From positions 33,583 to 97,582 of the forward strand of contig ML210254.1 of NCBI GenBank assembly GCA_004369085.1: 64,000 nt of DNA, read 5' to 3'. The position numbers and the translations under genes are program-made. Source of the stretch: Coprinopsis marcescibilis (Eukaryota; Basidiomycota; Agaricomycetes; Agaricales; Psathyrellaceae). Positions 22,285-32,581 of this stretch are shown piece after piece (position 1 is the stretch's first letter; each line of letters begins with the position of its first letter). Below the pieces are notes generated by a model. The model ran no database searches and was not told the DNA's origin. It saw nothing but the letters and a program-made list of their open reading frames with translations.

Positions 22285-22462
22285 TACGCGATGCTGACGA
22301 AAGCTTGCCTCGGATGGCCGCATTGCGATTGTGAAAGGGAAGATAAGATAAGATGTACACACTAACCATCTCACGCACGGACCTACATACAAATTCATTA
22401 TACATACGTCATCGGGGATATCATCCGAGTTAATCGGACTGACGACAGTTGTACCCACCGCT

Positions 22463-23154
22463 ATGCGCGCAGGGACTCTCGTAACCTTCCTTGCAGCCAC
22501 ATTATCATTATCTTTTCTTTACTCTTACTCTTTAACTTGGTGTGATCTGAGCGCATCAAGGCACAGGATACTCGCCTCAACCAGCAAGCTCCACTCCATC
22601 ACTGACTTGACCAGTTTCACCGGCATTTGGAAAATATTATCAGGGTCGATCATGAGAAACTCGGACCCCCAACAAGCGGGATGTAACCCTGTTGACTGGG
22701 TAAAAACACGGGTCGAGGAACTCTACGGCGTCGCCGGCCAAGGAAGCTACGAAGGAGATATCGCAGCTCAAATCCAAGGGACCTTTTCTCCTGGTGCGCA
22801 AGTGATCATGAACCACGAGCCAGTTTCCTTGAGGAGATACACGGATGTGTTACAGTCGGAAAGGGCCGCCACGGTTAAAACGGACGTTCAGTGGATGGAT
22901 GTAAATGAAGCTGATACCAATATGGGACAGCCGGAGGTATGTGGATTAAAACCCTTTTGGGAGTTCGCTTTTACTCAAACTCCATCTCGAAGGGCAGGAT
23001 CGTGGCTGGTTCCTTCAACGTTACCCGGACGATGAAGTTCAGAGTTCGAGTCTCTCCCGTGAAATTATCGCAACGAGTCTGGTTCAGCGCACGGTATGGT
23101 CAATTGGTAGATCACGTCCAGCAACGCCCTCATGTTCCTTCACAGATTGGTTGA
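22463..23154 (+). CDS. NTF2/SnoaL-like protein with an N-terminal hydrophobic segment
   Basis: The N-terminus MRAGTLVTFLAATLSLSFLY is a signal peptide or anchor. The body follows the pattern of fungal NTF2-like proteins: FSPGAQVIMNHEPVSLRRY, then a helix ending SERAATVKTDVQW. After an intron (about 22937-22998, GTATGT...AAG) the strands GRIVAGSFNVTRTMKFRVR and RVWFSARYG complete a cone-shaped barrel. Read through without splicing, the frame ends early at 23035, so splicing is needed for the last strands. The fold often carries ketosteroid-isomerase-like or ligand-binding activity, but catalytic residues cannot be assigned. It lies 180 bp past the inverted-repeat element. Confidence 0.65.
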
Positions 23155-24212
23155 AGACACACCAGAGAAGCTTGCGATCGAACAGCTGTTTCTAACTACC
23201 TCCAAGTAATCTGTGAGTTTCCACCCTGAAGGCTATGTATGCCTTTGGCTAGTCACGGCCTTTGAAACTCGTGCGGATACTAGTACTGTCTACATCGGTC
23301 ATGTGCATCGACGAGCCAATTAACGCATTTCTGCAGAGAATGCCAAATGATCCGTATATATGCGGGTCGCCCACATCCACACACACACAAGCCTGAAAAC
23401 TCCATTTGTACTGACTCGACAGAGCATGTAATCACCAGCGAATGCCAGAGAACGAGATGTCTCAGCAAACAGTTTTCTCCAGCATTCTGGAATCTCTGTA
23501 AATGCTCCGTACTATCATCGCGCATTTCCATTAACTTAAGGAAGACGCAATTATCACCCTGCCGATGCGCTTAATTCTGGCTCAATTACGTTCTTTTGTG
23601 CGAAGTCCTCGAGGCCAGCGCATGGCATCAGCCATTGTTTCACCCTGACCCAATTCCCCACTCTACGCGCTCCGTCACTGCAGGGTCCAAAGAGCGCCCA
23701 CTGTTGTATATGCAAGTTACTGCCATGACCTAAGGTATGTATGTCATTGTAAGCTCCCTCAGACACCCTTGGAACCGTTGACCTGTAGGTTTTGAATATC
23801 CGGGCGGAAAGCAAATGCAAGTCAAATCAAGACGCGACAATGGGACGCTCGGTCACGACACTCACGATTGGAATCGGTAACACAGTAGCCTATTATCAAT
23901 ACTTTGAGCGCTCATCTCAGCCTTGAATTAGAACTAACGGTGCACCCGGAATCCCGAAAAAATAACGTCACAAGCATTCCGAAAGTCCCAGTTAAACCCA
24001 CTGCAGAGTGTAAGCAAGCTCATGACACTTCCTATGCCGAGTATACCGGGTTGACCTGTGCCAGTTGATCAATCGCGACTTGTTGTCCCGAACAAGATCA
24101 GAAATGTGGGCGCGTTTTGGTTTTTGGTTCGGTATAAAGCTGCCATGTGAGAGAAGTTTCAATTATTCCCTCCTTTCTCTTGCTTATCCCTATCCTTCGT
24201 TGGGAGCACTGC
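23155..24212. other. intergenic, laccase 1 promoter
   Basis: No gene seen. The sequence TGCACCC at 23941-23947 matches the metal-response consensus TGCRCNC seen upstream of many laccase genes; one chance match is not strong evidence. A TATA box lies at 24133. Confidence 0.45.
24133..24138 (+). promoter_or_regulatory. TATA box of laccase 1
   Basis: TATAAA stands 80 bp before the laccase ATG at 24213. Confidence 0.6.
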
Positions 24213-26674
24213 ATGTCTTTCCCAAAAGCGCTATTCGCGACTTGGGCAATTGCGTCTAGTTGGACGGCTGTAGTTGCAGATAACGTTGCTCACAGTTCGT
24301 CAACCTCAGACCAAGTCAGAATACTGGCAACCAACGGGACGCTGCACGTTTACAACAAATACATCTCGCCAGATGGGTTCAATCGTTCGTAGGTGGCCAT
24401 TTCCAGAGTTTGGGTCAACGACGTTAATTCGGCACCCGTTCTACCTGCCAAGTGCAATCGTGGTGAATGGCGTACATCCGTCTCCTTTGATCAAAGCAAA
24501 GCAGGTAATTGACTTGTTCATCAATCTTCCATGCCGTTTTCTGGTACCAAGCTCATCAAATTTGGATTGACAGGGAGGTACGTTCAGCTTGAACCTCGTA
24601 AACGAGATGAAGGACCCAACGATGCTGAGGAGCACGAGCGTAGTACGTAGCATCGTCGTCCACCACCCAGACCCAGAGATGTGCTGATAAGGTCCTGTCG
24701 AGCTTAGCATTGGCACGGGCTCTTCCAGCATGGGGCGGCTTGGGCGGACGGTTCTGAGAGCATTACTCAGTGCCCCGTATCACCTGGGCGAGAGTTTCTC
24801 TACCACTTCCCAACGGGTTACCACCCAGGAACCTTTTGGTATCACTCACATTTCGGTGAGTGCCAATGACGCGCAGAACATTTGGCTGTTCACAAGTCTC
24901 ACCTCTCGTCTGCTTCTTGCCTGTGAATATCTTAGGTACGCAGTACTGCGATGGTTTGAGAGGTCCTTTGGTGGTCTACGACGACAACGACCCATACAAA
25001 GACTGGTACGATGGTACGTTAAGTCTTCTCACAGAGGTGGACACCGCAACTAAGCTCGCCTGATTTTAACCCATAGTCGACGATGGTAAGTCGAAATACG
25101 ATATGTAAATAACATAACCAGCTCACTTACTCCGATCAGAACATACCATCATTACGCTCGTAGACTGGTACCACACCCCGGCACCTTCTATTGTGCCGCC
25201 AGCCTTCGCCGACTCGACTTTAATTAACGGCAAGGGGCGAGCGCCCGGCGGTCCCAATACCGAACTTGCTGTTGTTAATGTCAAGCAGGGCAAGCGCTAC
25301 CGCTTCCGACTCCTTTCCTTGGCTTGCGAATCCAACTTTCAGTTCTCAATTGACGGTCATAGGCTCAAGGTTATTGAAGCAGATGGACACTTGACTGAGC
25401 CACTTTATGTGGATAGACTTCAAATATTTGCAGGCATGTTTCTCCTAGTTCTACTTCAATGTCAATGTTAACAATTTCTTAGGCCAGAGGTATTCCTTTA
25501 TCCTCAAGGCTAATCAGCCAATTGGCAACTATTGGATTCGGGCTTTGCCAAACTTTGGAAACAATGGGTTGACGGAAGGGTTGACGGAAGGCTTCAAGGA
25601 TGGGATCAATTCTGCAATCCTTCGGTATGCGGCTGCGCCAGAGATTGAGCCGTTGGCGCTCCCAGTATCACCTTTCGTTGGGAAGCAGCTTCTCGAATCA
25701 GAGTTGCACGCGCTTCACAGCGCTAAGTCTCCCGGCCTTGCCCATCCTGGAGGAGCCGACATCAATATCAGGCTTGACCTTGGGATTAACATGGAAGCTA
25801 TGCCCCCGCATTACACCGTCAACAACGGGACCTTTGAGCCTCCCAGCGTTCCGATTCTTCTGCAAATCATGAGTGGCGCGAGGAATGCGGCAGACATCCT
25901 TCCAAAGGGCGGATTCATTCCCCTCGAACGGAACAAGATTGTTGAGCTCACTGTCCCTGGAGGCGTGGTTGGTGGACCGGTACGTTACCCTACCGTTTTT
26001 AACAGCTGCATACTCATTGACATGCGTGTGCTCCCAGCATCCTTTCCATCTTCACGGGGTTTGTATGTTTCCATTGCGCCTGGACTCGAGTCTCATATAT
26101 TTCTTTAGCATGCTTTCAGTGTCGTGAAGAGCGCGGGTAGCAGTACATACAACTTTGAGAACCCCGTCAGGCGCGACGTTGTTAACTCTGGTGAAGAAGG
26201 CGAGGAGACCGTCATTCGTTTCGTAACCGACAACCCAGGGCCTTGGATCTTCCATTGGTATGATTTAGGTATCCCTTGCCAAAGCCCACAAATTCACATA
26301 AATCTTCGTTCAGTCACGTTGAACTCCATCTTCGAATGTGTGTCACCAGCCGCCTCGATCTGTTATGCAATACTAATCTTGTGGGTTCTCTGTAGGGGCC
26401 TTGCCGTCGTTTTCGCAGAAGATATGGATAGCATTGCTCATCAAAATGCCTCTATTCCAGGTATGTACTATCCGGAAGGAATTTACCACAGGTGACTAAA
26501 CATGGCATTTCGATGTACACAGCTCAATGGCACAACCTCTGCCCTATCTACAACTCACTTTCCCCGGAGGAGACTTTCGTCCAGCTCATCCCACCTCCCG
26601 CTGCGCCAGCCGAGCCTGCTCCGAGCTCTGTCGTCGAGCCCACTGCTGAGCCTTCGGCGACCGGCACACAGTAG
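24213..26674 (+). CDS. laccase (multicopper oxidase), secreted, copy 1
   Basis: Laccases oxidise phenols and reduce O2 to water with four copper ions. A signal peptide is visible ([22 protein letters not shown]). All four copper signatures can be assembled after splicing: [25 protein letters not shown] and HCHVELHLR. The last crosses two introns: CATTG|GTATGA joins to CAG|TCACG to give the type-1 Cys. Ten residues after that Cys is Leu, so the axial position is non-coordinating (medium/high-potential type). The usual Glu-Ala after HL is Arg-Met here. Other landmarks are [31 protein letters not shown] and NPVRRDVV. At least ten short introns break the gene. The C-terminal tail is rich in Pro, Ala and Glu. 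The neighbours give no pathway context. Confidence 0.9.
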
Positions 26675-27137
26675 GTCTTGAGCGGGTGCCATATTCGACT
26701 TCCACGCCACCCTCAATAGAGCGGTGAGCTAGTATTTATTATTTCACCTCAATTAATAACTATTACTCGTGAATTATTTTACTGTCCTTACTCTGTGCTT
26801 TGCCGATAGGCGCTGGTGAATCGGATTCTTTTTATGCTTGGCCGCCGGCATCCGCTGCCTTTGAAATATTTCGTTTCCGCGGGTCTGGCATGCCAGCCAT
26901 GGCAGAATTCTGTTTGTGGTTGATCATCAACCATGATGTTCCCTTTCCGTTCAAATCTCCATAGTTCTGGCGTGCTCTTGCTGCGCGTGCGTCAATCCAG
27001 AGTCCAAACAAAGAAAGCCTTACAAAGGACCTCTTCGACTGCTGCTTAGTATGTTTTTCTCTAAAAGAGGATTCAATGATCCACGCTGACAGCACTGTAT
27101 TTATAGATCCCAATTAAGTAGAACGTGTGGGGCATCG
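26675..27137. other. intergenic, no gene seen
   Basis: A minus-strand frame at 26832-27113 starts only from TTG and resembles no family. I see no supported gene. Confidence 0.4.
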
Positions 27138-29130
27138 ATGACGACATACGACTCCTCGTTCCTGTACGAAACCAAGTATTCCAGCGACCATGGTTTGAAG
27201 CCGGTTTCCATCTCCTACAGCATCGACCATCCGATTCCCTCTGCTCGCAAGCAAGCTAAAAATGCCGCTGTCCAAGCAAGCTTCAGGCTTTCACAACGTG
27301 ATCTCTCTCGTCTCATGAGTGGCGCCTAATTTTCTGATGCAAGTTCTATAGCGGAGCTTGACGCTACCGTCGTCATCTGAATCTCACGCATCGTCGGCCT
27401 CAGTCACTCATGCAATCCAACTCGGCACCATTTATTCGGTTCGCGAAGAGAACGCCTCAAAGTCAACCACAAATCTGGATCTACAGGCAGCGTTCTCTTC
27501 GCTTCCTAGCATTTCGCCATCGCGGGATCTAATCTTGGAGCTGGAGTACGTCAAACGCATGCACCAAGAAGATAAGGACTTCTATACCCGCGAGGTTGGA
27601 CACTTGCGTCGGCTCCTGCTCGACTGTGAGCAGGCTCTACGGGACCAGAAGGACGGTTATAGACAACAGAGCATGTTTCTTGAGAAGGTAGTCAGGGCTA
27701 AGGAGGCAGCGGTTGCAGAAAGAAACGATCTTCGGGAACATCGCAAGCGACTTTCGACGGAGCTGGATGCGAAACGGAGGGAGTTCTCTGATGCGATGGA
27801 CGTTCTGGAGGCGACACAGACAGAGTTGGATGGGCGACTGAAGCAGCCTTCCGATGGTGGGGAGTCTCGAACTATTTCGGATTTGCAGGCCCCCATGGTG
27901 GAGGGGTATAGTGCTCTCCCTGGGAGGGCAGCTGCGCTTAGAGAGCAATTGGTGGAGAGTGAGGAAAGGTTCCAGGCAGCATGCTTTGCTTGGTCTCGGG
28001 AAAGTAAACATCAACGTAGACTCAGCAACACGTCGACACGAGAGGTCAACAATCAGCTGAAGCGACAAGAAGAAACAATGAGGCAACTCTTGACGGATAA
28101 CGAGGGTTTGGCTGCACAGGTGGCCTCCATGAACGATCGATTGACGTACGCTACCAAGGAGCTCCACGAGAAAGAGAGGGAGCTACGGGCTTCAAGAATC
28201 CTCCCACTAATTCAAGCCCAGGCTTCATTCGACGATGCAATCGCAACCGTCCAGGCTCTCAACGCGAAGATCTCGGAAACTGCGGCGAGGATCGCTGCGG
28301 CTGTCCAACCATATCGATATCGGTCGACAAACACCACCAGCTCTGATGGGGTCCGGTGGCTTGGAGTTCCTCTCATCTCTGTGTTACCAACTCTGCTCCC
28401 TAATGTCGAAGTTCATGCACCTACCATCGTACATCCCCGGTCACATGTGATACACCAAGTATATTTTCGTGCAATGCTCGCTAATTGGTGTGCATATGGG
28501 GTATCTGCGTGGACTTTGGTAGAGGGTGGCGGCCAAAAGAACGGGGATCTTTTGTCGACCATCTACCGGAAGCTTAGGACTGTTGGCAAGTACCCTCGTT
28601 CTGCTTACTGTACCTGTTACCGAGGCTAACTGTATATCACTATAGAGGACCCGTTGGTAGTAGCGAGATGGAGAGCCCTGTCCCGAAGTCAACTCACGAT
28701 CTCAAGAGCGAGTTGGATGGACAGTTTGACCTCGGCGCTGAACAGCGTTTTGGGAGCGCTTGGCTTAATCTACGGAGAACCAGAAGCCAGTCTTATTCCT
28801 CTTTTGGATCCATTTTTAACTGCCGTTCGCGATACTCGTCGAATACTCGGCGAACTTGTGGTTCAAATGGAATTGGATGTCGCCGTCGTGCAACCAGGTT
28901 CTCGTTTCAACGGACAGACAATGCGTGATCGAGTCCATCTCCCTTCTCAGGACATTGCATCACGTTCGAGTGCGACGGCGTGCAGCTCAGAGGAGAGCGA
29001 TGATTTGGTAGTTGCGACCTTGAAGCTTGGTCTAACAAAGACTTCGGGCCAAGGACAAGAGTTTGTGATTTTACCAACTGTTCTGCGAAGGAATACCCTG
29101 CTTTCGGGTTATTTTCCCTTGCAGTCATGA
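27138..29130 (+). CDS. coiled-coil protein of unknown function
   Basis: Exon 1 starts MTTYDSSFLYETKYSSDH. An intron at 27319-27403 (donor GTGGCG, acceptor CTCAG) joins MSGA-side sequence to THAIQLGTIYSVREENASK in frame; alternative joins are possible. A long coiled coil follows (LELEYVKRMHQEDKDFYTRE, then many Glu/Arg heptads to about residue 260). After that, QASFDDAIATVQALNAKISE and a more hydrophobic part are seen. The second intron (about 28590-28645) has a GCAAGT donor rather than GT and a CTATAG acceptor, giving V-EDPLVVARW. The last exon has short amphipathic helices (LNSVLGALGLIYGEPEASL) and ends FPLQS at TGA 29130. Its architecture fits a structural or trafficking adaptor; no domain is recognised. 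Confidence 0.65.
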
Positions 29131-29256
29131 ACCGACAGTTGAACGACCCGCACATTGTTTCCCGCATGCTTAATATTCTGACCCATTTTATCACGTAATT
29201 AGTTGTAGCTGACAGTATTAGTCCACAAGAAGCAATTTTCTAAATCATATTGCATT

Positions 29257-30033
29257 CTACATCGTCCTCAGCCTCCTAGCTAAAGTATCCGCCTGAAGCA
29301 TATCCTGAAACTTATTTTCCACAGCTCGCCTGGCGTCGAAGGCTCCGCGACCTCCTGCTAGCTCACGCAGCTGATAAATGCGAATTGTAATCTCCATGCT
29401 CAGGAGGTTACCCTCATGGACATCGGGTCCAGTGTTTCGTTGAACGAGATCGATGCAACCTTCTTTAAACCACTCTTTCTGACCGTACTCCCTTCCCAGC
29501 ATGATCTTTGAGACTGGCTTGTTGTTGAGGAGAGGTGTGACGGAATCGATGGCGAAAGCGCGGATATCGTCCAGACCCCACATATCGCAGAGTTTGAGGA
29601 TGGCCTCCCACTCGATGAGGCTGATCAGCTCATACCTCACCGGGATGTCCCTAAAGCAGCATCAGAATGTTGTCTGGATTAGGTGAAAAGTAAGATAAGA
29701 TTCACTTACAGCGGATGTACCAATTTCATCAGTGCACGAAAATCGCTCTCTGTCACATCATGTTTTTCCGCCAAGTTGATTGGTGTATCTTCTGATGATT
29801 CATCGAGGTCTATATTCAGCCGCTTTGCACGAGCGAGGTGATATTTGGGTACTAAGAATATCGTATCTTCCACCTATCAGCGGCAAGAGCCCTGATATGT
29901 TAGCCAGATTCAACTGACGCGTCTCAGGGGTACTCACTTTAATGAATACTGGCTCAAGGAAGTAGACATCATCCCTGGCAGAGATGTACTTGGAAAAGCT
30001 CGCTTGGGTGGTTGCAAAACCACTGTCCGGCAT
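29257..30033 (-). CDS. BTB/POZ domain protein
   Basis: The BTB fold is seen from DDVYFLEPVFIKVEDTIFLV onward: short strands, then KYHLARAKR, a polar loop and FRALMKLVHP. A following helical section (LIEWEAILKLCDMWGLDDIR) is the usual continuation in mushroom BTB proteins. Splice joins: FIK|GTGAGT to VEDTIFL (about 29941-29876), and LVHPL to DIPVRYEL (about 29710-29651). The likely start is ATG 30033 (MPDSGFATTQASF); a longer upstream exon cannot be excluded. Such proteins usually act as oligomerising or Cullin-3 adaptor modules, though most mushroom copies are uncharacterised. It is divergently transcribed from the gene at 30401 across 367 bp that contain no other supported gene. Confidence 0.75.
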
Positions 30034-30400
30034 TTGGTGAATGGCTGTGGTAAGAGACAGGAGGGCCGGAGGCAAGGCCAGTCGTGATGTAGCCTTGCGA
30101 TCGTCTACTACTTAAATCAGTATAACATTCTCAGCGCTTATTTCCATGCTGCCTTTGAATTCAAAAAGCTTGCTATTCAACACACGTACTTTCTATCAAA
30201 GGGATACTTGCATCTCATTCTACAGTAGAAGCCTCGCCAATGGTCGAGTAGTCTTGTAGGGTAACGGAAATCTTTATTCCTAAAATGGTCCGCCAGGCAA
30301 CCGCGACTTTGTCGGCTTCCACCATCACTGCTCCCTTCTTCCACCCATCGTCCTGCGGCATTGTGGCTATTCATTCTCCCTTGAGACTGGTCATCACACA

Positions 30401-31958
30401 ATGTCCCCTGCGAGTGATCCTGAACAGGTGACCATCCCGAAACAAGCTTGGGAATCGATCTTGGAGCAATTATCCAATGTCACCAAGAAGAACGAAGAAC
30501 TCTCCGGGAAAGTCGCAGAGATGAAGGCGACGATCGACAGAATCACCGACAAAGAAGCTAATAAAGACTTGCTCAAGTGTCAGCCACGACATGCTACTGG
30601 AAATCATGCTCCAGCAAAACAAGGTTCTCCCAGTGGCAGCGGGACAGTGCCAGGTCATCAACTTGCGGCGACCAAGCATGAAGACTTGAAGGCTCCTTCA
30701 CGCTCGAGCATCAAACCGGAGGTAATACTCTTAGAATGTGCTGCGCACAGTCTTACTCACCCAATGGTTAATAGAGCAAACACGGTATTTCAGCTCGGCT
30801 CGGCTCACCAAGTGGAATACGAGCCTCGGATCGAATTCGCAAACCCCCAAGGCGGATTCCAGAGATCTTGACAGAGGCTCCGAAGAATGGCATAAAGAAA
30901 CGGGAACGTGAAACTCTTTCGCCTTGCGCATCCAGGGAAGATGAAGCACCAGAGCAGCCGGCAAAGAAAAAGCTAAATACTGGAGTTGCGATGCTTTCTT
31001 TGCAGGGGTCGCCAAAGTCTAAACTCGAAGTCAAACCTAGAGGAGAGGTGCGCAATTTGCAGTCTTTGAGAACTTACCCATAAATAAAAAGGCTTCCAGG
31101 TACCTCCTGATAAGATTGAAGAAGGCGCATTGAACCTGAAGAAAGAAACTGTCCACCAATATCTAGAAGGCGTGCCTTCACATGTGATACAGTCCCCTTC
31201 CGAGCTTTGTCTCTCGCGGCACATGCTGAACAAGTCCTATCGGTGTATCACTCAGGGCCTGCTGTGGGAGAAGGGACCGCACAAATTTCTGTTCCCTACA
31301 TACAACGTCAACCCTTTAATGCCAACTGCACCCGGAGAGCCAGGTCTGATGCTTTCGGCTCGGACTGAAACGACTCGAGATACCTGGACGTTGTTCATCA
31401 AGTTGATCAACCATTCAAAAGCTAGATGGAATTACGCCGGTGAATATCGAGGAGAGACGGTCGGGGCGTTGACTCCAGAAGAGTTTGCTGAGCAACCGAT
31501 AGAGGTACGTGCACACTCTAGCATACTCCCATTTTCTGACCGATCCTCAGGTCAAGCGGACTTGGGGTGAGAAGATAGCATACAGCAAGGGTATCAAGCC
31601 ATATGTTGCCATGCGTGCTCGAATTACATTGCGGAAGCTTGGAAAGGAATTGAACGACGAAGAACTCAGATTGGCAGTTGAAGATATCTCAAAAACCCCA
31701 AAGGCATCCAGCAAGATATCGATCTACGACGCTATTCAAGCATTTGAGTCTGGTGAGGAGGTGAGCTTCTGGCGGCTGTTTATTATCAGAAATGCAAGAA
31801 ATGTTGACATTTTCACAAAGTCAATTCCCATTGTCCGCATGACCTGTGTAGGCTACAGGACCGACTTTGCCAATGAGCTAGCCCACAAACTGAGGGTCTT
31901 TGAGCGAGGGTCGGCCGATGACAGTACTACTGGAAAAAGGAAGAGAACTTCTAATTGA
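30401..31958 (+). CDS. DUF6697-type protein with N-terminal coiled coil
   Basis: The start MSPASDPEQVTIPKQAWESI leads into a coiled coil, then a disordered basic linker (KKRERETLSPCASRE). The C-terminal half has the DUF6697 pattern: HKFLFPTYNVNPLMPTAPGE, ARWNYAGEYRG, an LTPEEFAEQP helix, VKRTWGEKIAYSKGIKPYVA, then AIQAFESGEE. The last intron is best placed at about 31759-31821, joining ESGEE to SIPIVRMTCVGY, which corresponds to the Cys-Val-Gly-Tyr strand of the family; without splicing the frame also stays open. It ends in a basic tail, GKRKRTSN. The molecular function of the domain is not known. Confidence 0.75.
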
Positions 31959-32162
31959 CAAGTACTTTAGCGACCGGACCGGCGAATCCATGAGGGTTGT
32001 AAACAGGACCTTGTCACCGATTTGAATAAGTTGGTGGGCTGAGAACGGAACCTCCACGCAACTGTAAAATACATTTTGGTGCCTTACATTGAACATTCTC
32101 TGGGAGAGTTGATTTTTCAGCCAACCGGCGGGTGTAGATGTGCCGCCTTGCTATCCCTCACA

Positions 32163-32246
32163 GGGCGCATGGTGTAGTTGGTTATCACGCCCGCTTAGCA
32201 TTAAGCTGATTGCGGGCGGTGCTGGGTTCAATTCCCAGTGTGTCCA
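32163..32246 (+). tRNA. tRNA-Ala (AGC) with 10-nt intron
   Basis: The cloverleaf is complete: acceptor GGGCGCA/TGTGTCC with a G3:U70 pair (the alanine identity element), A73, T-arm CTGGG-TTCAATT-CCCAG. The anticodon stem CCCGC/GCGGG encloses a 17-nt segment, i.e. a 7-nt loop TTAGCA..T plus an intron TTAAGCTGAT after position 37, whose GCT can pair with the AGC anticodon. A T4 run about 5 nt downstream can terminate Pol III. Confidence 0.93.
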
Positions 32247-32581
32247 ACGTTTTGCCATTCGCGCTGGCGAGTCGATGTCATGGTCGCGCCATGACGCCCC
32301 CATGACGACATTTTGGCTCCTGACCACTACTACCTTCTCTGTTACCATCGCTCGACCGATACCACGGGAACCAGCAGATACCCGGACTGCAAGCACGCTA
32401 TACTACCAGCGCAAAGAACGATTGATAGCTGACAGGCGCTGTGAACGCGTTGCCCACGTTGTTCACGTCGAGTTGTCCTCCATATGACAGTAGCTTCCTC
32501 AAATTAAAGACAGGCCAACGACGCGAGGCACCTAGGCTATAACAAAGTGGAAAAGCTCACAACGGGGCAACAACCGTGAAA

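Noticed and set aside
26832..27113. 93-codon minus-strand frame
   Set aside because: Starts only at TTG, no recognised sequence, no promoter signal.
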